Position numbers and translations under genes: made by a program. A stretch of 8,448 nt of DNA from Anaerolinea sp. (GTDB taxonomy: Bacteria > Chloroflexota > Anaerolineae > JAAEKA01). Under the pieces are notes generated by a model. It was not told the DNA's origin and did no database searches. It saw only the letters and a program-made list of their open reading frames with translations. Shown here in pieces: positions 1 to 6,956 of this stretch. The stretch covers positions 1 through 8,448 of the forward strand of contig JACSRL010000122.1 in assembly GCA_014879765.1 (NCBI GenBank), in the 5' to 3' direction. The stretch's first letter is position 1. Each line of letters begins with the position of its first letter.

Positions 1-1001
1 GGCGCGTGCTCGGCCAGGGTGGCATGGACGGCCTTCTGCACGGCGCGAAAGAGGACCCGCTCCTCGCGAAAGCGCACCTCGGCCTTGGCCGGATGGACGT
101 TGACATCCACCAGTTCAGGGTCCAGCTCGATCATCAGCACCGACACCGGGTGGCGTCCCACCATCAGCCGGTTGCGGTAGGCTTCGGTGACCGCGTAGGC
201 CAGGCTGCGGTCCTGGATCGCGCGGCGGTTGAGGAAGAAGAGGATGTGGTTGCGGTTGGAACGGCTGAGGGTGGGCAGGCCCGCGTAGCCAGTGACGCGG
301 GGAGTGGCCTGCACGTCGCCGTTGCTATCGCCCACGGCGACCAGTTGCCGGCCCACGTCCAGCCCCCAGACCTTGACCAGCACGTCGTACAGCCGGCCGC
401 TGCCGGTGGATTGAAAGACCAGCCGGCCGTCGGAGACCAGGCTAAAGCGCCGCTCAGGGAAGGCCATGGCAAAGCGCTGCACCACGTCGACGATATGGCC
501 CGATTCGGTGGCGGGCTGGCGCAGAAATTTCAGGCGGGCCGGCACGTTGTAGAAGAGATTCTCCACCGTGACCACCGTGCCCGGCGGCGCGCCCTTGGCC
601 TCCTGGCTGACCAGATGGCCCCCCTCGACGCGCCACTGGCTGCCGACGGCCTCGTCCCCGTGGCGGGTGAGCAGCGTTACCTGCGCCACCGAAGCAATGG
701 AGGCCAGCGCCTCGCCGCGAAAGCCCAGGGTGGCGATGTGCTCCAGGTCGTCGGCGCTGCGCAGCTTGCTGGTGGCGTGGCGCTCGAAGGCCAGCGCAGC
801 CTCGCCGGCCGGGATGCCGTGGCCGTTGTCCACCACCCGCACCAGCCGGCGGCCGCCTTCACCCACCTCGACGCGAATCTCATCGGCGCCCGCGTCCAGG
901 CTGTTCTCGACCAGTTCTTTGACGGCCGAGGCGGGGCGTTCGACAACTTCACCTGCGGCGATTCGGCTGGCGACCTCAGGGGCAAGCACTTGAATGGGCA
1001 T
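1..1001 (-). CDS. mutL: DNA mismatch repair protein MutL, N-terminal 333 codons (gene runs off the left edge)
   Basis: MutL is the ATPase that couples MutS mismatch recognition to downstream strand incision and excision. I translated the minus strand from the ATG at 1001; the frame stays open to the window edge. It begins MPIQVLAPEVASRIAAGEVV and shows the GHKL ATPase motifs in order: ELVENSLDAGA at residues 29-39 with the catalytic Glu32 and Mg-binding Asn33, DNGHGI at 58-63, TSKL at 77-80, GFRGEAL at 93-99, and DVNVHPAK ending in the conserved Lys306 of the transducer domain. Spacing matches the E. coli protein closely (Lys307 there). The C-terminal dimerisation domain is outside the window, so whether it carries the endonuclease motif of non-E. 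coli MutL proteins cannot be seen. No Shine-Dalgarno precedes the ATG; the promoter placement suggests a leaderless message. The nearest upstream gene on the same strand is the lipoprotein gene, 111 bp away. Identification is secure. Confidence 0.97.
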   Translation of the reverse strand, partial: MPIQVLAPEVASRIAAGEVVERPASAVKELVENSLDAGADEIRVEVGEGGRRLVRVVDNGHGIPAGEAALAFERHATSKLRSADDLEHIATLGFRGEALASIASVAQVTLLTRHGDEAVGSQWRVEGGHLVSQEAKGAPPGTVVTVENLFYNVPARLKFLRQPATESGHIVDVVQRFAMAFPERRFSLVSDGRLVFQSTGSGRLYDVLVKVWGLDVGRQLVAVGDSNGDVQATPRVTGYAGLPTLSRSNRNHILFFLNRRAIQDRSLAYAVTEAYRNRLMVGRHPVSVLMIELDPELVDVNVHPAKAEVRFREERVLFRAVQKAVHATLAEHA

Positions 1002-1007
1002 GGCCGC

Positions 1008-1018
1008 ATTGTAGCACA
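1008..1018 (-). promoter_or_regulatory. Extended -10 promoter of mutL, predicting a leaderless transcript
   Basis: Read on the minus strand, the sequence is TGTGCTACAAT, an extended -10 (TGC directly before TACAAT). The last T lies at 1008, so a start site 7 nt downstream falls at 1001, the A of the mutL ATG. A weak -35-like TTGTCG lies at 1033-1028, but with only 14 nt spacing; extended -10 promoters can work without a -35. The promoter position is inferred from the pattern alone. Confidence 0.55.
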
Positions 1019-1112
1019 GGCCACACCCGACAAAGAAATGTCTCCGCCCCATAGCATGTTCTGCTGTTGTGGGCTGTTTTGCTTTTGCCGGAGAGCCGTG
1101 GATTTACAGACC

Positions 1113-2645
1113 TCATGGCTGTGATGGCCGCCAGGCCGGACTATGAGCGTGCTGAATACTCCATATTTCTCGCTGCTGATCGTCTACCACATGAACGGTA
1201 AACCCTTGGCTGTCCAACAAGGTGTTGACGAATTCCAGGTTGCCGGTCGCAGAGTCCAGATCAGCAGCCAATTGAAGCGTGCTATAGCCTCTTAAGGCGC
1301 CCTGAGGCGGAAGAATCTCTCGTGGCCGTAAGACAAAGCTACTGGACGCCGCCTCCTGAGCCAGAGCGGTAAATGCGAGCAGGCCATCATCTTCCGTGAA
1401 ATCGGGTTCTATGGCATTAGATCGACTCCAAGCAGGCATGTAGATATCGTTATGACGTTCCATTCTGTAGAGAACTATGTCATTCGATACGGGACACAGC
1501 GTCGTGCTCTCCCGCAATGGCAGGAACATCTGCCAGAAAGAAATCGCTACGTCAGGTGACTGATGACGCCAGGCAATTCCGGCATCCTCGCCCCAGGCAG
1601 CTGGCGCAATACTCGTGATTTCATCACAGATCAATTCAGCTGGCATGATCGATTGGCGGGTCAGTGAAGTCAAATCAAGAACCCACCAGGCTGAGGCCAC
1701 GCCTGATGTTAGCGAGGGATCCCTGGACACTTGCGTGAAAGGCTGAACAATAGCCAACGTCCGTCCATCAGAGGCAAGCTGCCACTCCAGCGGCACGCCA
1801 TAGGTCTCAAATCCTGCCGGATCCTCTTCGACAGGCACGCCTCCTTGAGTTTGGATGTCCAAAACCCCTGTTTTTCGGTCAAAGAAGCCCAGGAAGTTTA
1901 GGAAGGTTTCCTTGTCTGATTGCAAGGAACCCTTGCTCATAATGTCGAGCAGGATGGTGTCTTGATTGACGAACAAGGGACGCGCGTACTGCCACCGTGG
2001 AATGGGCCACATCTGTAGACGCACTGGCGCGGTGAGGAGCGAGTCTGGCTCGGTTCCGTCCAAGAGGCGAGTTGTCTCGAGGGACTCCCGATCGAAGAAC
2101 CATACCTCTGTTCTATAAGCAGATGAACCGACGTACCATTCGGCATCAGGGATGGTAGAGACATAAACCAACCCTGCGCTGTCTGGCGACCAGGTTGCGT
2201 CGGTATTGGTTTCCCCTGCAATGGTATGCTCTTCTCCCGTAGATAGGTTCACCAGCGTGAGCTTGCCAGGAAGCGTTTCGTGCCAGAGCGCGCTGCCGTC
2301 CGGCGCCCAGCCGTAGCGCACGATCTGGCCACTCTCAGTGATACGTCGTGGAGCAGTCTTGGGGCGCGACACGTCTGCCAACCAGATATCTCCCGAGGAA
2401 ATATAGCTCAACTGATAGGCTTGCCTGCCAGATAGGGTTGAATGCGGCTCCAACGACAGCAACGGAGTTGCAGGAAGGGGGGCGCTGGAAGCCGCGGGTG
2501 AGGCTGGAGCTGTTCCAACAGCAACGGATGCAGGAGGAGAAGATTGACTTGGAGCATAGCAGCCGGCAATGCAGATCAGCATCACAAGGAAGCACCATCT
2601 TCTGATCAATACCTTAAAGGTTTCTTTCGATAGTCTATTAGCCAT
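1113..2645 (-). CDS. Secreted lipoprotein with TolB/PD40-like beta-propeller repeats
   Basis: The start chosen is the ATG at 2645 (510 aa), because GAGGAA at 2654-2659 lies 9 nt upstream; an in-frame GTG at 2666 has no such site. The N-terminus has basic residues (K, R, R), a hydrophobic stretch FLVMLICIAG and a lipobox I-A-G-C with Cys29, so a lipid-anchored exported protein is expected. A Ser/Pro/Ala-rich linker of about 30 residues follows. The rest has repeats typical of PD40/TolB-type propellers: GDIWLADV near 85-92, YGWAPDGSALWHE near 111, ATWSPDSAGLVYVS near 150-163, EVWFFD near 180, and a final blade-like REIWS...SPAWRPS at the C-terminus. Such proteins usually bind ligands or partners outside the membrane; the specific role is unknown. 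GC content looks to be around 50 percent, well below the flanking genes, which hints at a different history. It is transcribed toward mutL; no clear terminator is seen between them. Confidence 0.8.
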   Translation of the reverse strand: MANRLSKETFKVLIRRWCFLVMLICIAGCYAPSQSSPPASVAVGTAPASPAASSAPLPATPLLSLEPHSTLSGRQAYQLSYISSGDIWLADVSRPKTAPRRITESGQIVRYGWAPDGSALWHETLPGKLTLVNLSTGEEHTIAGETNTDATWSPDSAGLVYVSTIPDAEWYVGSSAYRTEVWFFDRESLETTRLLDGTEPDSLLTAPVRLQMWPIPRWQYARPLFVNQDTILLDIMSKGSLQSDKETFLNFLGFFDRKTGVLDIQTQGGVPVEEDPAGFETYGVPLEWQLASDGRTLAIVQPFTQVSRDPSLTSGVASAWWVLDLTSLTRQSIMPAELICDEITSIAPAAWGEDAGIAWRHQSPDVAISFWQMFLPLRESTTLCPVSNDIVLYRMERHNDIYMPAWSRSNAIEPDFTEDDGLLAFTALAQEAASSSFVLRPREILPPQGALRGYSTLQLAADLDSATGNLEFVNTLLDSQGFTVHVVDDQQREIWSIQHAHSPAWRPSQP

Positions 2646-2653
2646 AGCATGGA

Positions 2654-2659
2654 TTCCTC
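2654..2659 (-). promoter_or_regulatory. Ribosome binding site that fixes the lipoprotein start
   Basis: GAGGAA on the minus strand, with GAGGA ending 9 nt before the ATG at 2645. It lies inside the 7-codon extension that would follow from the upstream GTG at 2666, which argues for the shorter protein starting MANRLS. Confidence 0.65.
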
Positions 2660-2746
2660 GAACCACCGATGTTATCTACTGTGCCATCGACATGCAATCC
2701 TATGGATTCACCAAAGGCTAGCACCGTGTTAGGCTAGATATTACCC

Positions 2747-2885
2747 TTGTCATTCTGAGCGAGTCCTACGAATACACCACGATTAGCTGAACACCAGCGA
2801 AGAATCCCGGCGCCTGACAACGGGGGATTCTTCGCTGGACTGTCGCAAAAAGGGGGATGACGGTCAAACCCGCTCAGAATGACAA
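2747..2885. repeat. Nested inverted repeat with CATTCTGAGCG ends (MITE- or REP-like)
   Basis: Two perfect pairs of inverted arms are nested. The outer arms are TTGTCATTCTGAGCG at 2747-2761 and its exact complement at 2871-2885 (15 bp). The inner arms are CCAGCGAAGAATCCC at 2794-2808 and its exact complement at 2824-2838 (15 bp), with a 15-nt loop. The two words together resemble the GTCATTCTGAGCG...GCGAAGAATC palindromic family that I recall from intergenic DNA of several bacterial phyla. There is no transposase inside and no obvious target-site duplication. It lies about 100 bp upstream of the lipoprotein start, at the edge of the lower-GC segment. It could be a small non-autonomous mobile element, a REP-type element or a structured RNA. 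Confidence 0.8.
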
Positions 2886-3113
2886 CTGCGAATACCTGGT
2901 TAACAGAGCGCTAGCACAAGTACGAGGAGACTGTTACTGCATGGACAACATCGTCAGCAGGAACAAATGCAGCCATACAGAAATGATAGCATATCTCTGC
3001 AAATCTGTCATCGGGAGAATCCCCCATTTACATTGGGAATACTCTCCATCTCAACTCTACTTGATTCTACGTCAGTTCGCATCACGCGCTGCGTCACAAG
3101 GAGAAAGCCAGTT
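2886..3113. other. Gene-free, AT-richer spacer
   Basis: I see no credible gene here. An open frame starting at 2857 crosses it, but begins inside the inverted repeat, lacks a spaced Shine-Dalgarno and resembles nothing. Base composition is lower in GC than the operon to the right. No tRNA- or rRNA-like fold was recognised. Confidence 0.5.
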
Positions 3114-3142
3114 TTGCCAAATGGAGTCAAATCGGGTACAAT
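3114..3142 (+). promoter_or_regulatory. Sigma70-type promoter for the beta-oxidation operon or its leader RNA
   Basis: TTGCCA at 3114-3119 and TACAAT at 3137-3142 are separated by exactly 17 nt. Each hexamer departs from consensus at one (TACAAT) or two (TTGCCA) positions. The start site is expected near 3149. The first gene begins at 3421, so the 5' leader would be about 270 nt and contains two hairpin plus T-run elements. Confidence 0.65.
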
Positions 3143-3281
3143 CGGTGTGACGCAGTGCGGCATAAAATTTGAATGACCCAACGCCTCGGGCGGCCAGACC
3201 AAACATGCAGGGTTGCAGACCGATGATGACGTGTCAGATGATCACCGCCGATCCATTATTCGCAGGGTATGCCATTTTCCC

Positions 3282-3331
3282 CGGCCTGCCGGCAGGCGCG
3301 TTTGCGCCGCGCCCGGTAGGCCGTTTTGTTT
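3282..3331 (+). terminator. Intrinsic terminator in the operon leader (possible attenuator)
   Basis: CGGCCTGCCGG at 3282-3292 pairs with CCGGTAGGCCG at 3313-3323 along 11 bp with one G-U pair. The enclosed stretch contains a second hairpin, GGCGC-GTTT-GCGCC at 3295-3308. TTTTGTTT follows immediately at 3324-3331, as expected for a plus-strand Rho-independent terminator. On the minus strand no T-run follows, so the orientation is clear. An alternative perfect 14-bp palindrome, 3284-3297, overlaps the left arm and could compete with the terminator fold. It lies between the promoter at 3114-3142 and the thiolase start. Confidence 0.6.
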
Positions 3332-3333
3332 CT

Positions 3334-3358
3334 GCCGGCCCCGTCCGGCGCTGATTTT
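3334..3358 (+). terminator. Second, weaker hairpin plus T-run in the leader
   Basis: GCCGG at 3334-3338 pairs with CCGGC at 3345-3349 around a 6-nt loop, and a run of five T ends at 3358 after four intervening bases. The stem is short. CGGCC at 3336-3340 can also pair with GGCCG at 3319-3323 in the preceding terminator stem, so the two structures may be mutually exclusive. Confidence 0.35.
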
Positions 3359-3420
3359 TCGTCCAACCCGCCGGTCGCAGCCGCTGCGCTGCGCCATTCA
3401 ATAACGAGGAGCATAAGTCG

Positions 3421-4632
3421 ATGAAGGACATTGTGATTGTTGGCGGCGTTCGCACCCCCACAGGCAACCACGGCGGCGCGCTGCGCGCCAAGACGGCCGT
3501 CGACCTGGGCGTGCTGGCTTTCAAGACTCTGATCGAACGCACCGGTGTCGATCCGGCCCTGTTCGACGATGTAATCGTCGGCTGCGCCGGCCAGCCCTCC
3601 GAGGCGGCCAACATCGGCCACGTGCTGGGGCTGATGGCTGGCGTGCCGCAGCATGTGCCCGGCTACACCGTGCACCGCAACTGCGCCAGCGGCATGGAGG
3701 CCATCGTCAGCGGCTACCGCGCCGTGGCCTCCGGCGAGGGCGACATGTACCTGATCGGCGGCACCGAGAGCATGAGCAACGCCCCCTATCTGGTCAAGGG
3801 CGCGCGCTGGGGCCTGAAGCTGCGCCACGGCGAGCTGACCGACGGCATCTGGGAGGCGCTGACCGACCCGGTGTGCGGCCTGATCATGGGCGCCACGGCC
3901 GAGAACCTGGCCGAGCGCTATGAGATCAGCCGCGAGCAGCAGGACAAGTACGCGGTGGAGAGCCACAAGAAGGCCTTCCGCGCCCAGCGCATGGACAAGT
4001 TCAAGGATGAGATCGTGCCGGTGGAGATCGTCAAGCGGGTGGCAGGCCAGGAGGTGGCGCGCGAGGTGGTTTCCCAGGACGAGGGAGTCAACCCCACCCT
4101 GACCGTCAGCAAGGCCGCGCTCTACCCCACCGTCTTCAAGAAGGGCGGCACGGTCACGCCGGCCAACGCCTGCCCGCTGAACGACGCCGCGGCCGCGTGC
4201 ATCGTCACCACGGCTGACCGGGCGGCTGAGCTGGGGCTGAAGCCGCGGGCCCGCATCGTCAGCTACGCCTTCGTGGGCGTGGACCCGGCCTACATGGGCA
4301 TCGGCCCGGCCTATGCCATGCCCAAGGCGTTGAAGAAGGCCGGCCTGACCATGGACGATATCGGCGTGGTCGAGCTGAACGAGGCCTTCGCGGCCCAGGT
4401 GATGGCCTGCGGCATCGAGATGGAGCGCCAGGGCCACAACTGGGACTGGAAGAAGGTCAACCCGCTGGGCGGCGGCATCGCCCTGGGCCACCCCATCGGC
4501 GCCACCGTGATCAAGCTGGCCATCACCATGATGGGCGAGATGGAGCGCGAAGGCCACAAGTACGGCATGGTCACCATGTGCGTCGGCGGCGGCCAGGGCG
4601 GCGCGATGATTTTGGAGAATTTGAGTGCGTGA
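3421..4632 (+). CDS. Acetyl-CoA C-acyltransferase (3-ketoacyl-CoA thiolase)
   Basis: This enzyme cleaves 3-ketoacyl-CoA with CoA to acetyl-CoA and a shortened acyl-CoA, or condenses two acetyl-CoA in reverse. The 403-residue length is typical of a thiolase. The nucleophile is Cys88 in TVHRNCASGMEAI; GGTESMSNAPYL (113-124) is a strong family signature; NEAFAAQ (320-326), His357 in GGGIALGHPIGAT and Cys387 in CVGGGQGG complete the active site. The start is an ATG with GAGGAG at 3406-3411, 9 nt upstream. It opens a four-gene beta-oxidation operon. Two positions are unusual: His85 where most thiolases have Asn before the catalytic Cys (VN..C), and Val363 where the motif GHPxGxxG normally has Gly. 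Sequence alone does not separate a long-chain degradative thiolase from an acetoacetyl-CoA thiolase; the neighbours favour beta-oxidation. Confidence 0.93.
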   Translation: MKDIVIVGGVRTPTGNHGGALRAKTAVDLGVLAFKTLIERTGVDPALFDDVIVGCAGQPSEAANIGHVLGLMAGVPQHVPGYTVHRNCASGMEAIVSGYRAVASGEGDMYLIGGTESMSNAPYLVKGARWGLKLRHGELTDGIWEALTDPVCGLIMGATAENLAERYEISREQQDKYAVESHKKAFRAQRMDKFKDEIVPVEIVKRVAGQEVAREVVSQDEGVNPTLTVSKAALYPTVFKKGGTVTPANACPLNDAAAACIVTTADRAAELGLKPRARIVSYAFVGVDPAYMGIGPAYAMPKALKKAGLTMDDIGVVELNEAFAAQVMACGIEMERQGHNWDWKKVNPLGGGIALGHPIGATVIKLAITMMGEMEREGHKYGMVTMCVGGGQGGAMILENLSA

Positions 4633-4640
4633 GGCGCGAG

Positions 4641-4828
4641 GCGTAACGAGTAACTCGTAACACGTAACACGTAACCCGGAATCTGTGCATGTGTCCTGTG
4701 TTTCCGCTTGCGCGGAAGGCTCCGGTTACGCATTACTCGTAACTCGTAATCCGGAATCTGTGCATGTGTCCTGTACCTCCGTCTGGCGCGCAAGCTTCCG
4801 GTTACGCATTACTCGTTACTCGTTACGC
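4641..4828. repeat. Heptamer array: direct GTAAC units, two 75-bp repeats, inverted GTTAC units
   Basis: It fills most of the thiolase to dehydrogenase gap. Five 7-bp units NNGTAAC run without a slip from 4641 to 4675. Next come two 75-bp copies, 4676-4750 and 4751-4825, each opening with CCGGAATCTGTGCATGTG and sharing a TCCGGTTACGCATTACTCGT-type end, with a diverged middle. Copy 1 has a perfect hairpin TTCCGC-TTGC-GCGGAA at 4702-4717. The right end is four inverted heptamers of the form (G/A)TTACNN at 4801-4828. Left and right arms are thus roughly complementary. The block begins 8 nt after the thiolase stop. The Shine-Dalgarno for the next gene lies about 30 nt beyond its end. Confidence 0.85.
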
Positions 4829-4870
4829 CAAAGACGCCCCTACGCATCCAACACAGAAAGAGGTTAAGCT

Positions 4871-6100
4871 ATGTACATATTCAAAGCAGGTGTCGTCGGC
4901 GCCGGGTTTATGGGCGCGGAGATCGCCCAGGTGATCAGCTTCAGCGGGCTGCCGGTGGTGGTCAAGGATGTGGACCCGGAGATGCTCAAGAAGGCTGAGG
5001 AGCACATCCGCGAGATCTACCAGAGCCGCGTGGACAAGGGCAAGATGACCCAGGGCGAGCTGCGCGACAAGATGGACCTGATCGAGTTCACCCTGGACTA
5101 CGAGTCCTTCGAGGACGCCGATTTCATCATCGAGGCCGTGCCGGAGCGCATGGACCTCAAGGTGCAGGTCTTCCAGGAGCTGGCCAAGGTGGCGCCGGAG
5201 ACGGCCATCTTTGCCTCCAACACCTCGGCGCTGAGCATCTCGGAGATGGGCCACAAGGGCGGGCGGCCGGAGCGCACGGTGGGCATGCACTTCTTCAGCC
5301 CGGCGCACGTCATGAAGCTGGTGGAGATCATCCCCGGCCTGGACACCACGCAAGAGGTGATCGACGACACGGTGCAGTTCACCGAAAGCCTGCGCAAGAT
5401 CGCGGTGGTGGTCAAGGAATGCCCCGGCTTCCTGGTCAACCGCCTGCTGGCCCCCTACCTGGGCGAGGCCATGATGGCGCTGCAAGAGGGCGCGGCCACG
5501 GCTGGCGAGATCGACGAGGCCATGGTCGAGTTCGGCATGCCCATGGGCCCCTTCACCCTGCTGGACTTCATGGGCATCGACGTCAGCGCGCACGCCGGCG
5601 CCTACATGACCAGCGAATATGGCCCGCGCTTCGAGTCGCCGGAGATCCTGAAACGGCTGGTGGCGGCCGGCCGCTACGGCGAGAAGACGGGCGGCGGCTT
5701 CTATGGCTATGGCGAGCAGAGCGACGCGCCGGTCCGGGAGATGATCGCCGAGATCCAGGCCAGCGGCATTCCCCAAGGCCCCTTCTCGGTGGAGCGGCTG
5801 GTCTACCCCATGATCAACGAGGCGGCCATGATCGCCCAGGAGGGCATCGCCTCCATCCCGGACATCGACATGGCCATGATCGCCGGCACCGGCATGTCCT
5901 ACCAGGGCGAGCGGGTCGGCCCGCTGGCCATCGCCGACGAGATCGGCCTGGACGTGGTGCTGGCCGGGCTGGAGGAGATGCTGCACGCCCCCTGGGGCGG
6001 AGAGCGCTTCCGCCCCTCCCTGCTGCTGAAGACCAAAGTTCGCGCCGGTCACCTGGGCAAGAAGAGCGGCCGCGGCTTCCACGAGTATATGAGCTGGTGA
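4871..6100 (+). CDS. 3-hydroxyacyl-CoA dehydrogenase, standalone, with two C-terminal domains
   Basis: It oxidises (S)-3-hydroxyacyl-CoA to 3-ketoacyl-CoA with NAD+. The N-terminal Rossmann domain has GAGFMG at 10-15 and Asp33 at the end of the second strand (KDVD), consistent with NAD rather than NADP. The catalytic set is complete: Ser119 (NTSALS), His140 (GMHFFSPAH), Glu152 (KLVEIIPG) and Asn190 (PGFLVNR), with the same spacings (21, 12, 38) as the human enzyme residues Ser137, His158, Glu170 and Asn208. At 409 residues it has two 3HCDH C-terminal domains (about 187-280 and 305-407), like the dehydrogenase half of FadB/FadJ rather than the shorter single-domain enzymes. The hydratase half is a separate gene next door. 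AAAGAGG at 4857-4863 lies 7 nt before the ATG. Its stop codon falls inside the first unit of the following heptamer array. Confidence 0.94.
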   Translation: MYIFKAGVVGAGFMGAEIAQVISFSGLPVVVKDVDPEMLKKAEEHIREIYQSRVDKGKMTQGELRDKMDLIEFTLDYESFEDADFIIEAVPERMDLKVQVFQELAKVAPETAIFASNTSALSISEMGHKGGRPERTVGMHFFSPAHVMKLVEIIPGLDTTQEVIDDTVQFTESLRKIAVVVKECPGFLVNRLLAPYLGEAMMALQEGAATAGEIDEAMVEFGMPMGPFTLLDFMGIDVSAHAGAYMTSEYGPRFESPEILKRLVAAGRYGEKTGGGFYGYGEQSDAPVREMIAEIQASGIPQGPFSVERLVYPMINEAAMIAQEGIASIPDIDMAMIAGTGMSYQGERVGPLAIADEIGLDVVLAGLEEMLHAPWGGERFRPSLLLKTKVRAGHLGKKSGRGFHEYMSW

Positions 6101-6137
6101 ACGGTAAACGGTAAACCGATCACCGACCACCGACCAC
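6096..6137. repeat. Short heptamer array, three GGTRAAC then three CGAYCAC units
   Basis: Six uninterrupted 7-bp units: GGTGAAC, GGTAAAC, GGTAAAC, then CGATCAC, CGACCAC, CGACCAC. The second trio is close to the reverse complement of the first (a rotation of GGTGAAC inverted is CGTTCAC). CGGTAAACCG in the centre is itself a small hairpin. The array contains the dehydrogenase stop codon and ends about 12 nt before the Shine-Dalgarno of the hydratase. It is a miniature version of the array before the acyl-CoA dehydrogenase gene, with the same right-arm consensus. Confidence 0.8.
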
Positions 6138-6166
6138 CCAAGATCAAACGAGGAGACAACACCCCC

Positions 6167-6955
6167 ATGGCAGAGTACCAGAATATCAAATTCGGCGTGC
6201 AGGACCGCATTGCTGTGATCGCTATCGACCATCCGCCGGCCAACGCTTTCGACCGCCGCACCCTGGAAGAGCTGGGCGCGGCCATGGACGAGGCGGCCGG
6301 CAATGCCGAGGTCAAGGCAATCGTCCTGACCGGCGCGGGGCAGTTCGCCTTTGTGGCCGGCGCCGACATCAAGGAGATCAAGGGCATGGAGGGCGACGAG
6401 GCCGCCATCCGCGCCTACATGCAGAGCGGCCAGGTGCTGTTCAGCAAGATCGAGGCCTGCCAGAAGCCGGTGATCGCGGCCATCAACGCGGTGGCGCTGG
6501 GCGGCGGCCTGGAGCTGGCGCTGGCCTGCCACATGCGCATCGCCGGCGACAAGGCCCGCTTCGGCCTGCCGGAGATCAACCTGGGCATCATGCCCGGCTG
6601 GGGCGGCACCCAGCGATTGCAGCGCGTCGTGGGCAAGGGCAAGGCCATCGAGATGATCCTGACCGGCGACATCATCAACGCGCAGGAGGCCTATCGCATC
6701 AACCTGGTCAACAAGGTCGTCCCGGCCACGGCTGTGGTCAAGGAGGCCATGGGCCTGGCCAAGAAGATCAGCGAGAAGGGCGCGGTTTCCATCGCCAAGG
6801 CGCTGGAGGCCATCAACGCCGGCGCTGATCTGCCGCTGGCCGAGGGCCTGGCCGTGGAACTGGACGGCATCACCGGCCTGGCCATGACCAACGACGCCCG
6901 CGAGGGCATCCTGGCCTTCATCGAGAAGCGCCGGGCGAATTTCTCGGATAGCTAA
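6167..6955 (+). CDS. Enoyl-CoA hydratase (crotonase family)
   Basis: It hydrates trans-2-enoyl-CoA to (S)-3-hydroxyacyl-CoA. The 262-residue length is standard for a single-domain crotonase. Both catalytic acids are present: Glu116 in ALGGGLELAL and Glu136 in FGLPEINLG, 20 residues apart as in rat mitochondrial hydratase (Glu144 and Glu164). The oxyanion hole is formed by Ala66 (AGADIKE) and Gly113. GGTQRLQRVVGK and the C-terminal EGILAFIEKRRANF closely resemble mitochondrial-type short-chain hydratases, so hydratase activity is much more likely than another crotonase reaction. GAGGAG at 6150-6155 is 11 nt before the ATG, slightly long spacing. It lies between the genes for the steps before and after it in the pathway. 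The stop codon is followed after one base by a heptamer array. Confidence 0.94.
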   Translation: MAEYQNIKFGVQDRIAVIAIDHPPANAFDRRTLEELGAAMDEAAGNAEVKAIVLTGAGQFAFVAGADIKEIKGMEGDEAAIRAYMQSGQVLFSKIEACQKPVIAAINAVALGGGLELALACHMRIAGDKARFGLPEINLGIMPGWGGTQRLQRVVGKGKAIEMILTGDIINAQEAYRINLVNKVVPATAVVKEAMGLAKKISEKGAVSIAKALEAINAGADLPLAEGLAVELDGITGLAMTNDAREGILAFIEKRRANFSDS

Positions 6956-6956
6956 T

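Noticed and set aside
6..1124. 372-codon plus-strand open frame over mutL
   Set aside because: Low-complexity His/Gln/Ala-rich shadow of the clear MutL reading frame on the other strand; no family resemblance and no Shine-Dalgarno.
1193..1204. TGAACGGTAAAC inside the lipoprotein gene, identical to part of the 6096-6137 array
   Set aside because: A single 12-base match within coding sequence, with no neighbouring heptamers; likely chance.
2857..3150. 97-codon plus-strand frame in the spacer
   Set aside because: Starts inside the inverted repeat, has a G-run touching the ATG rather than a spaced Shine-Dalgarno, resembles no family and overlaps the promoter at 3114-3142.
3169..3354. Possible leader peptide in the operon leader
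   Set aside because: It would need a TTG start without a Shine-Dalgarno and it reads through the terminator hairpins; no run of regulatory codons is apparent.
3256..4557. 433-codon minus-strand frame opposite the thiolase
   Set aside because: Antisense artefact of strong GC third-position bias; composition is His/Ala/Gly-rich and it crosses the leader terminators.
4641..4828. CRISPR array
   Set aside because: Repeat words are 7 bp and the larger copies are 75 bp and directly adjacent; there are no constant 23-40 bp repeats with unique spacers and no cas genes.
4823..6532. 569-codon minus-strand frame opposite the dehydrogenase and hydratase
   Set aside because: Spans two well-supported genes and the heptamer gap in antisense, with no recognisable domain.
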